Source: Candidatus Hydrogenedentota bacterium
GTDB taxonomy: Bacteria; Hydrogenedentota; Hydrogenedentia; Hydrogenedentales; Hydrogenedentaceae
Assembly: GCA_026415215.1 (NCBI GenBank)
Contig: JAOAHN010000100.1
Span: 1-64,000 of the forward strand
DNA length: 64,000 nucleotides
Reading direction: 5' to 3'
A model generated the notes under the pieces. The model worked only from the letters and a program-made list of their open reading frames with translations. It was not told where the DNA came from and searched no databases. Made by a program: the position numbers and the translations under genes. Positions 17,186 to 26,344 of this stretch are shown one piece after another (position 1 is the first letter of the stretch; every line of letters starts with the position of its first letter).

Positions 17186-18244
17186 ATGTCAACCCAGAGC
17201 AATCCAGAAGAAGCCAAAACAAAAGCCTTGGAAATAGCTATAACACAATTAGAGCGTCAATACGGCAAGGGAATAATAATGCGGTTAGGGGATGCTCGGC
17301 TAACCCAAGGAATCCAATGTATTCCCACCGGCTCGTTATCTCTCGATATAGCTACAGGCATAGGCGGATTCCCCTTGGGCAGGATAGTAGAGATATTTGG
17401 ACAAGAATCTTCAGGTAAAACTACCCTCGCATTGCATGTCGTAGCAAATGCACAAAAGGCGGGTGGATACGCTTGTTATATCGATGCGGAACATGCTCTT
17501 GACCCCACTTTTGCTCAAAAAATCGGCGTGGACATAGAAAATCTTCACATCTCCCAACCTGAATATGCAGAACAAGCTTTTGACATTTGCGAAAACCTTG
17601 TAAGGAGTAACGCAGTGGATGTGATAGTAATTGATTCTGTGGCATCTCTCGTTCCTAAGGCGGAATTAGAAGGAGAAATAGGAGACCAATTCATAGCACT
17701 TCAGGCGCGTTTAATGTCACAAGTGCTTAGAAGGTTGACAGGTATCATAAGTAAGTCTAAAACACTGGTTATATTCATCAACCAATTGAGGGATAAACCG
17801 GGCATTATGTTTGGTAACCCCGAAACAACGCCCGGTGGAAGAGCGTTAAAATTCTATGCATCTATGAGGGTTGATATACGAAAGTTATCTACATTTAAGG
17901 ACAAAGATGACAAAGAGAGAGACATAGGAATGCGAGTGAGAGCAAAAGTGGTCAAAAACAAACTAAGTGCACCTTTTAGGTCCGCAGAGTTTGATATTCT
18001 CTTCGACGAAGGCATTTCTTACGAGGGGGATGTTCTCGATTTAGCAGTAAACGAAAAGATTATCCAAAAAAGTGGCACCTGGCTATCTTACAACGGAGAG
18101 TCTTTGGGACAAGGGAGAGAAACCGCAAGGAAATTCCTTAAAGAGCATCCTGAAATCTGCAAAGAAATAAGAAGCAAAATCCTTGAGAAGTGCGGACTGT
18201 TACCCTCCCAATCAATTCTCGAGAAGAAATCACCAGGTCAATGA
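17186..18244 (+). CDS. recA: Recombinase RecA
   Basis: ATP-dependent strand-exchange protein for recombination and SOS induction. The 352 residues carry Walker [10 protein letters not shown] (72-80), the Walker-B-like [10 protein letters not shown], the L1 region [10 protein letters not shown], and L2 with [20 protein letters not shown]. Numbering runs 6 ahead of the E. coli protein. Two DNA-intercalating positions differ from what I recall for E. coli: M164 is Ile170 and I199 is Pro205, and the HMG of L1 is replaced by FIA. The RBS GGAG (17174-17177) is well placed. It heads a plus-strand series through panE and the DUF374 acyltransferase; regulation is likely through the palindrome at 17133-17154. 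Confidence 0.96.
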   Translation: MSTQSNPEEAKTKALEIAITQLERQYGKGIIMRLGDARLTQGIQCIPTGSLSLDIATGIGGFPLGRIVEIFGQESSGKTTLALHVVANAQKAGGYACYIDAEHALDPTFAQKIGVDIENLHISQPEYAEQAFDICENLVRSNAVDVIVIDSVASLVPKAELEGEIGDQFIALQARLMSQVLRRLTGIISKSKTLVIFINQLRDKPGIMFGNPETTPGGRALKFYASMRVDIRKLSTFKDKDDKERDIGMRVRAKVVKNKLSAPFRSAEFDILFDEGISYEGDVLDLAVNEKIIQKSGTWLSYNGESLGQGRETARKFLKEHPEICKEIRSKILEKCGLLPSQSILEKKSPGQ

Positions 18245-18266
18245 ACTATTCTCCATTAGATAGCGT

Positions 18267-18284
18267 TTTTACTTTAAAGTAAAA
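18267..18284. promoter_or_regulatory. Perfect 18-bp AT-rich palindrome after recA
   Basis: TTTTACTTT (18267-18275) is followed by its exact reverse complement. It lies 22 bases past the recA stop and about 70 before the AsmA-like gene. It is too AT-rich for a strong terminator; a weak hairpin or an operator are both possible. Confidence 0.35.
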
Positions 18285-18352
18285 GTAAAATTTCCAAACT
18301 TAGCAAACTACTTTTGATGTATATGTAATTAATTATTCATTTAGGAGAACTC

Positions 18353-21300
18353 ATAATAGATACGCAAGGTAACCTACATAAGGTCAGTACACATTCGAAG
18401 AGCAGAAAACTTCAGATCCTCTGTATAGTATTACTTTGTATTGCGGGGATTATATCCGGAGGTGCATTATACGGAAGATATAAGTTTATCTCTTGGAAGG
18501 AATCTTTTCAGAAAAATATTGGTAACAAAATAAATGGATATCTTCACACGGGAAGGGTTTACCCCCTCGGTTTACAGACCATAGGTGTAAGCGATGTTAA
18601 ACTAAGATTCTCCCAAAATGGCATCACGGGTGAGGTCTTTGCTCCTTATCTAATACTCCAGATTAACTGGCTAAATCTTATCTACGGGTCTATCTCTTTA
18701 GAAAGAGTTCACATAGAAAATTCGAGAACAAAAATAACCATCGAAAATCGGGACATCTTGAAATCTTCAGGGGAGGCGACCTCAAATTCTTTTCTCAGCA
18801 ATGTATCTTTTCGAATAACTGGTGAAAATAACACAACTACTATTTCTGGCTTAGCACCAGAACACGACATTGAATTAAATAGTCTATCTTTTGACTGTTA
18901 TAAACTACCAGATGCGGAAGAACTAACTCTTAAACTAAAAGGAGCTCTCTCCTACCTACCTGATATACCCGAGCCCACACCTATCAAAGTCGACTTGAGA
19001 TATAGAAGCACAGAGGATTTTGACCTTCGCTTCTCTGGTGGAAAACTATTTGTAGCTAAGCTTGCGAAATTTGTAAATATCTCCCAAGTTGCTGAAGAGA
19101 CAGGGAGTATTGAACCTTCCCTTAGGCTTAACGCCTACCCTGGGAAGACTTTAATTCTATCTCTTGATCTCCTTTTTGATGGTATCCGCGTAAAGAGCAA
19201 AAACTTTCCAGTATCAGCACAATCTGGTGAATTAGTTGCTCTTGCTGAGTTAAAACTTCCTGAAAAACGACTGAGAATAACCACAGCTGAAGTAAATGCA
19301 GGGGAATTCAGTGGAGCTCTTTCTGGGTTTGTATACTTCTCTGGAGAAAAACCGGAACTCGACCTCTCATTAGAAGTTAGAAAAATTCCCCTAATTGAGA
19401 TCCTCCAGACAATATCTAAAACCGAGCTTGAGAAATATGGTGATTTAGTATTAAAATTCGATCAACTTAACAATTTCCGCATAGGTATAAAGGGACCCAT
19501 TACTAAACCTCAAGTAGAGGCTCTCGCTGATGTAACTAACGGATTAGTCGAGTTTGCTCCTAAATTGGCTAATCTACCCACATTTAAGGGTAAGCTTGAC
19601 CTTGTCAAAATCGGTTGGACTACCAGTGAATCACTCCCACAAGGTGCACTTGTTCTCAAGGAAGGCGAATTTAAATATCCCCCCTTGAACATAGATATAT
19701 ATAACATCTTAGCAACATCTAGTCTCAATGAATCAATTTTCACCATAGAGAATTTAACTGGATCTTACAAAAACTCTCCTATTACCTTGTCAGGTTATTA
19801 CGACATCACAAACAAAAAAGGTGAATTCAATCTTACCGGAACACTGAACGAACTTGAAAAGCTCCCTTTCATAAAGGAAACCGACGATGTTAAGTTAGCA
19901 GGAAGTGCAGGTTTTAAAGCAAATATAGTTGTATCTCAAGAGAAAATAACGGGAAACATTAACTGCGAACTAACCTCCGCAGATGTTGCCTACGAGTGGT
20001 GGTTTAAAAAACGGCCGGGGATAGGTGCGGTTATACCCAAACTCAATGTTGAAATTATCCCTGGAAAGTCACTAATTTTAGAAGGGAGTGCTCTGTTAGA
20101 ATCTACCCCTTTATTTGCCCACTTCGAATACATATATGTAGGGAAAAAATTTACACTGAAGAAAGTAAACATTACGACAGACGCACTTGACATAAATACA
20201 GCAAGTAAATGTTTACGAATCCCTTACACAGGACAAGGTGGATTAGGAACTAATGGTTACTTTATATGGGAGAAGAGAGGAACTGGCAAGTATGGTGTTA
20301 CAATGCGTATAGGTGTGGATATTGACTGGGCAACTTTCCTCGCAAGAGATACAGAAATACCCCTCGAGGCTAAAGGCATATCAGTACAAGCATTCGTAGA
20401 TGACCGTGATCCTAATAACCGTACACGCTCATTTACCATCAAGGCAAAAGATGCAGTTATACCCCCCTTAGGTGTAAAGTGGTTAATTCCTCTACGGTCC
20501 AAAGAAGAGGCAGAAGAAGAAAGACGGAAAAAGAATGAACCTCCTCCGCCACCTGAATATTGGACCTTCTTATTAAATGCGGATAAAATAAAAATGACTC
20601 CCTGGGAAGGTGTTGAATTTAGCGGAATAGCTTACAATAGACCTACAGTCTCAGGGTTAGAGAAGTTCCAAGCTAAAGTAGGAGATGGGACTATCGAGGG
20701 GAACTATTCAGTCTCATCTCCTGAAAACATTAGTAACCTCACAGCAAAGTGGGATGGAATACCAGTGACTTATCTCATCAGGCATTTGGAACTTCCTGAA
20801 ATAATGGAAGGCACTTGTACCGGTAGTATAAGCTACGAACTTGACCTTGATGATCCTAACACTTTAAAAGGTTCTGGAGAGTTTAAGGTCATTAACGGAA
20901 GTGTAAAGACTGATTTGCTTCTCTCTCGCTTCGCTCCTGATGTCCCTACTTCAGGCTTCCCTTCACACTTGCCATTTAACGAATTCTCTGCCATTGTGAA
21001 TTTAGATAAGGACTTGGTAAAAACTCCTAATGTTCAATTCTACTCTGAAGGTCTTCAAATCACTGGAAGTGGCAAATTCGTAATAGATGGAGATTTGGAT
21101 TACGATTTATCTCTTACTCTATCCCCTCAGCTCGCTTCACAAATCACTGTTATCAGAGACAGTTTCAATGTTCGAGGACACCAAATAATCCAGAGCCCTA
21201 TTCAGTTAGGATTCAGGCTCCAAGGACCTTCATTTAAACCAAGGGGCGAGGTGAAGGGATTACCGCCTATTGGTGTAACCCTTGTAAGTGGAGCGGCAGA

Positions 21301-21409
21301 GATAACAAGTGAAGCTATAAGGGTCATAGATATACCAAGGAAAATCCTGATAGATCTGCTAAGATTAGGAGGTGGAATAGTTGGTTCTGCAGGTGTAACA
21401 CCGAGATGA
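18353..21409 (+). CDS. AsmA/TamB-like envelope protein, non-canonical (ATA) start
   Basis: A large inner-membrane-anchored periplasmic beta-rich protein of about 1018 residues. The N-terminal helix (about 23-42, LQILCIVLLCIAGIISGGAL) is followed by repeating beta-strand pairs and the AsmA-like C-terminal region (near residues 900-980, LQITGSGKFVIDGDLDYDLS). Such proteins are thought to carry lipids between membranes, or assist outer-membrane assembly. From 18353 to 18757 the frame is clearly coding but contains no ATG, GTG or TTG. The RBS AGGAG (18343-18347) is spaced 5 and 8 bases from two ATA codons (18353, 18356). Without that segment the protein would lose its membrane anchor. Confidence 0.82.
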   Translation: MIDTQGNLHKVSTHSKSRKLQILCIVLLCIAGIISGGALYGRYKFISWKESFQKNIGNKINGYLHTGRVYPLGLQTIGVSDVKLRFSQNGITGEVFAPYLILQINWLNLIYGSISLERVHIENSRTKITIENRDILKSSGEATSNSFLSNVSFRITGENNTTTISGLAPEHDIELNSLSFDCYKLPDAEELTLKLKGALSYLPDIPEPTPIKVDLRYRSTEDFDLRFSGGKLFVAKLAKFVNISQVAEETGSIEPSLRLNAYPGKTLILSLDLLFDGIRVKSKNFPVSAQSGELVALAELKLPEKRLRITTAEVNAGEFSGALSGFVYFSGEKPELDLSLEVRKIPLIEILQTISKTELEKYGDLVLKFDQLNNFRIGIKGPITKPQVEALADVTNGLVEFAPKLANLPTFKGKLDLVKIGWTTSESLPQGALVLKEGEFKYPPLNIDIYNILATSSLNESIFTIENLTGSYKNSPITLSGYYDITNKKGEFNLTGTLNELEKLPFIKETDDVKLAGSAGFKANIVVSQEKITGNINCELTSADVAYEWWFKKRPGIGAVIPKLNVEIIPGKSLILEGSALLESTPLFAHFEYIYVGKKFTLKKVNITTDALDINTASKCLRIPYTGQGGLGTNGYFIWEKRGTGKYGVTMRIGVDIDWATFLARDTEIPLEAKGISVQAFVDDRDPNNRTRSFTIKAKDAVIPPLGVKWLIPLRSKEEAEEERRKKNEPPPPPEYWTFLLNADKIKMTPWEGVEFSGIAYNRPTVSGLEKFQAKVGDGTIEGNYSVSSPENISNLTAKWDGIPVTYLIRHLELPEIMEGTCTGSISYELDLDDPNTLKGSGEFKVINGSVKTDLLLSRFAPDVPTSGFPSHLPFNEFSAIVNLDKDLVKTPNVQFYSEGLQITGSGKFVIDGDLDYDLSLTLSPQLASQITVIRDSFNVRGHQIIQSPIQLGFRLQGPSFKPRGEVKGLPPIGVTLVSGAAEITSEAIRVIDIPRKILIDLLRLGGGIVGSAGVTPR

Positions 21410-21457
21410 ACATCATCTGCTCAATTTGAAATAATTATAGATGGGGAAAATATAGGC

Positions 21458-21985
21458 ATGGAGATCAGGATACGCAAAAACTCACCTAACTGTTTTAACT
21501 GCTCCAAAAACTTTGAACATGAAGAGGATGTTTGGTCTCAACTGATAAAGCGTAATGATGAATTTGAGAGACAAGATTTTTGCATTTCTTGCTGGTCAGA
21601 AAAAAAGAGCAATGATGTGTTTTCATACTGGAAACACAAATATATTGACCCTAAGGTAATTAGAAAAACACAGAAATTACAGGAAGACTCACCTCTTAGG
21701 AAACTCTTTTACGATATTGTCTCAAAATCTGAAACCAGAAGAGAGGAAGCAATTGCATATTTGACATCCCAACTCCTAAGAAGAGAAAAAATATTCAAAA
21801 GAATAAAAGAGCTGGCACTTTCAAAAACAGATGGACATATAATAATATATGTTGACAGATTAGACGAACGAGTAGTGGAGGTTAGAGACCCCAACTTCTC
21901 GTATCCAGAGTTAGAAGAAGCAAGAAAATATATCCGAGAGTTCCTGGACTCCAATGCAAACTCAGCGATACAAGGAATAGAATAA
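21458..21985 (+). CDS. Four-cysteine zinc-ribbon protein, unknown function
   Basis: The 175-residue cytoplasmic-type protein has an N-terminal zinc ribbon CFNC (about 12-15) ... CISC (about 42-45), spaced about 27 residues. A DxFSYWKHK segment and a helical C-terminal half rich in Arg and Glu follow. It lies 48 bases after the AsmA-like gene and 11 bases before the SPOR gene, so it is probably part of the same operon. I do not recognise a named family. The ATG has only a weak ribosome site, which fits coupled translation. Confidence 0.7.
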   Translation: MEIRIRKNSPNCFNCSKNFEHEEDVWSQLIKRNDEFERQDFCISCWSEKKSNDVFSYWKHKYIDPKVIRKTQKLQEDSPLRKLFYDIVSKSETRREEAIAYLTSQLLRREKIFKRIKELALSKTDGHIIIYVDRLDERVVEVRDPNFSYPELEEARKYIREFLDSNANSAIQGIE

Positions 21986-21996
21986 ACATACCTAAA

Positions 21997-22842
21997 ATGC
22001 TCATTCCAGATGGGAAATATATCAATCCTGAATTAGATCCCACTGCCAGAATTATCACTTATAAGGAAGTGATTTGTTATATAGTGTTCCTATGTATTTG
22101 CGTTATTATAGCTCTATTTGTAGGTGCTTATTTGGGAAGGAAATCTGCTCAAGAAAAATTAGCAAGTGAAAGTAAAATTAACCAATCTTCTAAAATTGTT
22201 AACATCCCTGATGAAAAGAGTTCAGACGAAAGTAAACCCACAACTGACAGCTCCAATGAAATCACCCCTGCCAAGCAAAATACAATGTCTCCAGACACAG
22301 ACAGTTTGAGTTCAGGCTCCCCAACTACTACCACATCTCCTATACAAAACCCCGACTCAACTGAAGGAGAACCATCACCCTCTTCAGTTGTAACGAATAC
22401 TTCCGATTCCAGTATTAGCAATTCAGACTCAACTATTCCTCAGAATAACTATAGCTTAAGTCAAATTCCTCAAACAGAATCGTCCAGTAAAATAGATTTA
22501 GTCCCTATAACACCCATAGCGGATGATGCTGGCATAAAAGAAGAATCTGACAGAAAATCCTCTCTGCCTATAAGCCAACCTTTAACTCTTCCTGAGAGAA
22601 AATCTAAAACTTACTCGGTTCAGCTCTCAGTCCTCACTGGTGGCGACGCAAAATCGCGGGCTGAGGCTCTACTTAAAAAAACAAGTCAGAAGTATCCACA
22701 ATTTAAGTTCACGATAGAGAAAGCAGGGAATACTTACAAAATCTTAGCCATAAATTTCCCAAACGATAAGTCTGCCCGGGAAGCGATTAAACTCCTGTCC
22801 CAGGAAAACGATTTCAAAGGCGCTTTTCTAATTAAACCTTAA
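21997..22842 (+). CDS. Membrane-anchored SPOR-domain protein
   Basis: 281 residues: a cytoplasmic N-terminus, one membrane helix (about 26-46, VICYIVFLCICVIIALFVGA), a long periplasmic Ser/Thr/Pro-rich linker (about 50-205) and a C-terminal SPOR domain. The SPOR domain begins KTYSVQLSVLTGGDAKSRAE and contains an RNP-like strand/helix order with YKILAINFPNDKSAREAIKL. SPOR domains bind denuded septal peptidoglycan, so a cell-division or wall-remodelling role is likely. It follows the zinc-ribbon gene by 11 bases. The linker composition is low-complexity and fast-evolving. Confidence 0.85.
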   Translation: MLIPDGKYINPELDPTARIITYKEVICYIVFLCICVIIALFVGAYLGRKSAQEKLASESKINQSSKIVNIPDEKSSDESKPTTDSSNEITPAKQNTMSPDTDSLSSGSPTTTTSPIQNPDSTEGEPSPSSVVTNTSDSSISNSDSTIPQNNYSLSQIPQTESSSKIDLVPITPIADDAGIKEESDRKSSLPISQPLTLPERKSKTYSVQLSVLTGGDAKSRAEALLKKTSQKYPQFKFTIEKAGNTYKILAINFPNDKSAREAIKLLSQENDFKGAFLIKP

Positions 22843-22946
22843 ACTATAAAAATTATTTAAATTTGTAAAAATGTTCTATAATATGTTGGGATAGTTTAAG
22901 AGGGTTGATAATGTGTTAATTAATATACCAGAAAAGGGATAGGAGT

Positions 22947-23843
22947 ATGAGTAAGTCTCCATCGGTAAGTGTTGTGGGGCCTGGTGCATTGGGTTGCCTT
23001 TTCGCAGGAAAGCTGTGCAAAGCAGGTTACCGGGTACATCTAATAGACTATAAGCATGACAGAATAAATAGATTAAGCAAAAGTGGCATTGAAATTTACA
23101 AAAATGGAAGCGTGGAGAAATACAATGTGCATGTTACCTCACACATTCCTACAGGACAAGAACTTGTGATTATTCTTGTAAAATCTTATGCTACTCAGAA
23201 TTTAATTTTACCTCCTGATGCCCATATCTTAACTCTTCAGAACGGTTTAGGGAATGCTGAGATATTGTGTAAAAAGACTCATCCCGATAAGATACTCGCA
23301 GGCGTAACTACCGAAGCGGCAACATTAATGGGAGAAGGGAAAACTAAACATACTGCCTCTGGTATCACCACAATTGGAAGTTGGACTGTTGCACCTGTGG
23401 AAAAGGCTGTAGAAATCTTAGAATCTGCGGGATTTAGTGTAGAAATAACGCACAGTCCAGGTCAAGCTATTTGGGAAAAAACAGCTATCAACGCGGGTAT
23501 AAACCCCCTCACTGCAATCTTAAATGTTCCCAACGGAGCATTGTTGAAAGTTAGAGAGGTTAGAGAACTTCTGAGGGAACTCGTTATAGAGGCTGTCAAA
23601 GTAGCAGGCACAGAAGGTTATCGATTTCCAAAAAGTTTAGTAGAAATGGCAGAAGAAACTTGTGAAAAAACCGCAGATAATATTTCCTCTATGCTTCAAG
23701 ATATTAGAGCAGGGAAAAAAACAGAAATAGAATCTATAAGCGGAGAGATCCTGAGAAGAGGAATCTCTGCGATGTTACCCACACCACGAACTCGAACCAT
23801 ATATCAATTAGTTCGAGGTCTTGAAGAGCGTGCGAATCTCTGA
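22947..23843 (+). CDS. panE: 2-dehydropantoate 2-reductase (ketopantoate reductase)
   Basis: NADPH-dependent reduction of ketopantoate to pantoate for coenzyme A. The 298 residues have an N-terminal Rossmann motif GPGALGCLFAGKL (family GxGxxG), a catalytic-region Lys in VKSYAT, the TLQNGLGNAE loop, and a C-terminal helical domain with AGINPLTAILNVPNG (family N-x-x-x-N-x-[LI]-x-A) and the conserved Glu of KTEIESISGEI. RBS GGATAGGAG precedes the ATG. It overlaps the next gene by 23 bases. ApbA/PanE relatives with other substrates exist, so the call is strong for family and good for function. Confidence 0.9.
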   Translation: MSKSPSVSVVGPGALGCLFAGKLCKAGYRVHLIDYKHDRINRLSKSGIEIYKNGSVEKYNVHVTSHIPTGQELVIILVKSYATQNLILPPDAHILTLQNGLGNAEILCKKTHPDKILAGVTTEAATLMGEGKTKHTASGITTIGSWTVAPVEKAVEILESAGFSVEITHSPGQAIWEKTAINAGINPLTAILNVPNGALLKVREVRELLRELVIEAVKVAGTEGYRFPKSLVEMAEETCEKTADNISSMLQDIRAGKKTEIESISGEILRRGISAMLPTPRTRTIYQLVRGLEERANL

Positions 23844-24534
23844 AGATATACCCTACGAAAGTCCATATTCATTTTCCATACCTCAAAAGGTTGCATTGTC
23901 TACCTTGCCAACATTGCTTTATTATTTCCTGCGGGGATTATTTTCCCTTTGCGAATGGCGTATCTACGATAAAGAATTCTTCACCTACACTCTGGAGATA
24001 GAGAAAAAGGTCATAATTGCATTTTGGCACGAACACATGGCGTTTGGAGCTCACATATTCCAAGGAACCAATTACCACACTCTTACAAGCTTCAGTTACG
24101 ATGGAGAACTTGCCTCAAGAGTGGTGAGGAAATTTGGATTAGAAACAGTGAGAGGCTCAAGTTCTAAAGGTGGGAGCGATGCATTAAGAGGACTGCAAAT
24201 AGCATTAGAAAAAACGGGGTGTGTGGGCTGGACTCTTGATGGGCCAAAAGGTCCCAGAAGGATTGCAAAGCCAGGGGTAGCAGTGCTATCTGCAAGAGCA
24301 CAGGCACCAATTATCCCGATGGGAGCAGTTGTGGACAAAACCTGGAGACTAAACTCGTGGGACAGATTTCCAATCCCTAAACCAGGAGCAAAGATAACGG
24401 TAGCTTTTGGAAAACCTATTAAACCTCCAAGTTCAGAAGACCCTGTAGAAGTAGAAGCTGTAAGAAAAGAAGTGGAGGACTCACTCAACAATCTTATATT
24501 TCGCATTCAAAAAGCAGTAGGAGTAAAAGATTAG
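23821..24534 (+). CDS. DUF374 lysophospholipid/Kdo acyltransferase-like protein
   Basis: The 237-residue protein belongs to the LPLAT superfamily, DUF374 branch. Visible are a membrane-proximal LLYYFLRGLFSLCEWRI, the acyltransferase HX4D-like FWHEHM segment (about 61-66), SFSYDGELASRVVRKFGL, the RGSSSKGG substrate loop, and WTLDGPKGPRR with the following PGVAVLSARAQAPIIPMG. DUF374 proteins are thought to acylate lipid A precursors or phospholipids. The start is uncertain: TTG 23821 lies within panE, with an alternative GTG at 23830. Position in the recA-led series links it to envelope genes there. Confidence 0.85.
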   Translation: MKSVRISEDIPYESPYSFSIPQKVALSTLPTLLYYFLRGLFSLCEWRIYDKEFFTYTLEIEKKVIIAFWHEHMAFGAHIFQGTNYHTLTSFSYDGELASRVVRKFGLETVRGSSSKGGSDALRGLQIALEKTGCVGWTLDGPKGPRRIAKPGVAVLSARAQAPIIPMGAVVDKTWRLNSWDRFPIPKPGAKITVAFGKPIKPPSSEDPVEVEAVRKEVEDSLNNLIFRIQKAVGVKD

Positions 24535-24677
24535 TTTCCCTCCAGTTGTAGATAGCCTATAGATAAATTAGATTCTCGCTTGTGGAAAGATTATCTTTAC
24601 TAATAAATAAACTCACACAAACAAGACATACATACTATATTCATAGAGTAGTTTTGGGCAGTAGGTTAAATCAAAAG

Positions 24678-25478
24678 TCATTTAAGCCCTAAAACATCCA
24701 TCATGTCATATAAACCTGGCTGAGCCTTAGACACAAATCTACTCGCTCTTAAGGCTCCCCTTGCAAAGTTATCTCTGCTATGGGCTATATGAGTGAGTTG
24801 AAGTCTTTCACCCTGACCTATAAAATACACACTGTGCTCTCCCACAACATCCCCGCCACGAACCGCCAATATACCTATCTCCTCCTTGTTTCGGGGACCA
24901 ACAAGACCCTCTCGCCCATAGACGAATACCTTTTCCCCACTTAAGTTCAACCCTTGTGCAACTTCCTTGGCAAGTCTGAGCGCAGTGCCACTGGGACTGT
25001 CTTTCTTTTGATTATGATGTATCTCAACGATTTCCACATTGTAATCGAGTCCGAGCACCTCTGCAACCTCACGCACAAGTTTGAAGAGCAGGTTTACACC
25101 TACACTCATATTAGGAGCGTAGACAATGGGAATAGTCTCAGCACATTTCTTTAACACATTCTCTTGGCTCGGGGATAGCCCCGTCGTGCCTATAACTATT
25201 CCTTTGTTAAGCTTGGACGCAATCTCAACATGAGCTGTGGATGCATCTGGGCGGGTGAAATCTATCAACACATCCGCCTTGGCTATTTCTTCTTCAGGTA
25301 GTTTTCCCAATACTATTTCTTTAACCGGGGCACTACCACTTGCAATAGAAATCAATTTACCACTGAACTCAGGCAGATCAAAAGCACTTGCTATTTCAAA
25401 ATCTTTTTCAAGAGATGCGAGCTCGATAATTCTCTTGCCCATTTTACCTAAAGCACCTGCTACGCAAATTTTTATCAT
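24678..25478 (-). CDS. dapB: 4-hydroxy-tetrahydrodipicolinate reductase
   Basis: NAD(P)H-dependent reduction of HTPA to tetrahydrodipicolinate in the DAP/lysine pathway. The 266 residues show the cofactor loop AGALGKMGKR (8-17), VLIDFTRPDAS, VIGTTGLS, YAPNMSVGVNLLF, and the catalytic signature EIHHNQKKDSPSGTA (His-His, Lys, and the SGT loop). Length and motifs are standard. GGAGGG stands about 8 bases before the ATG. A YhhN gene ends 18 bases upstream and probably leads the transcript. Together with dapF it shows that the organism makes DAP. Confidence 0.95.
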   Translation of the reverse strand: MIKICVAGALGKMGKRIIELASLEKDFEIASAFDLPEFSGKLISIASGSAPVKEIVLGKLPEEEIAKADVLIDFTRPDASTAHVEIASKLNKGIVIGTTGLSPSQENVLKKCAETIPIVYAPNMSVGVNLLFKLVREVAEVLGLDYNVEIVEIHHNQKKDSPSGTALRLAKEVAQGLNLSGEKVFVYGREGLVGPRNKEEIGILAVRGGDVVGEHSVYFIGQGERLQLTHIAHSRDNFARGALRASRFVSKAQPGLYDMMDVLGLK

Positions 25479-25496
25479 GATTCAACCCTCCACTAA

Positions 25497-26159
25497 CTAA
25501 AGGTTTGCCCACATTAGCGAGGAAGCTATGAACAACTGCCCGAAAAAGTATAAAGGACCTCCTATTATTAAGTTCCATCTATCCGAGACTTTAAATCTAT
25601 CCCTTGCTACAAAAATATCTGAAAGGTAAAACATCAAAGCTCCGAGAGCTAAATTCCATAGACCCATCGATGCCCAAACACCCACCGCTAATGATAACAT
25701 TAATGTGATAACGAGTATATAAAGGTATACAGGCACTCTCATCATACCAAGATTTGGAGAAAGCCAAATGCCGATTCCAATTGCAGGCACCATAAAAACA
25801 AGAAAAGCGGAGAGAAACAAGTAAAAATCGATATCTACGAGTAAGAAAGCTATTATATAGGAAATATGAGCAAGTAGAAAAGAAACAAGCCCCAGAAAGA
25901 ACAGAATAGTATGTCGCCACAATAAAAATAAATCTCCCCACCACGAGAAAACCAATCCTAATACCAGAACAAAGTATGGAATCTTAAAATACTCTGGCAA
26001 TTCATAAATTGTGAGAGAATACACAGCAAATCCAATAAACAAGGTAGATGCGGACATTTTCCCTATACCGCGAATCCATTGTTTTCCCTTGCTTTCTCCC
26101 CAGTAAAAAACAAGTAATACCAGAATCATTAATGCGGAGAAAAGTAGGAATAACTCCAT
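25497..26159 (-). CDS. YhhN/TMEM86-family membrane protein (lysoplasmalogenase-like)
   Basis: 220 residues with about eight hydrophobic helices. Family marks are the FSWWGDLFLL segment (Asp in a helix), SFLLAHISYIIAF, GALMFYLSDIFVA (second conserved Asp) and the final GGPLYFFGQLFIASSL. YhhN/TMEM86 proteins hydrolyse the vinyl-ether bond of lysoplasmalogen in animals; the bacterial role is less certain and may be lipid-ether turnover. RBS GAGGAG precedes the ATG. dapB starts 18 bases downstream on the same strand, likely just an operon neighbour. Confidence 0.85.
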   Translation of the reverse strand: MELFLLFSALMILVLLVFYWGESKGKQWIRGIGKMSASTLFIGFAVYSLTIYELPEYFKIPYFVLVLGLVFSWWGDLFLLWRHTILFFLGLVSFLLAHISYIIAFLLVDIDFYLFLSAFLVFMVPAIGIGIWLSPNLGMMRVPVYLYILVITLMLSLAVGVWASMGLWNLALGALMFYLSDIFVARDRFKVSDRWNLIIGGPLYFFGQLFIASSLMWANL

Positions 26160-26344
26160 CTTATTCTAACTCCTCATAGGTAGCGTCCAACTTAATTTTC
26201 GAGTTGTAGTATATCATCAAAAGACTATTCTGTAAAATCTTAGTAAAAAAGAAGTTTCTATATCATTTCTCTTATAATCTCTATGTCTGCTATAAATTTT
26301 ATTCGGATAAAAAATAACTTCTACTTATGTACAGGAGACTAATT

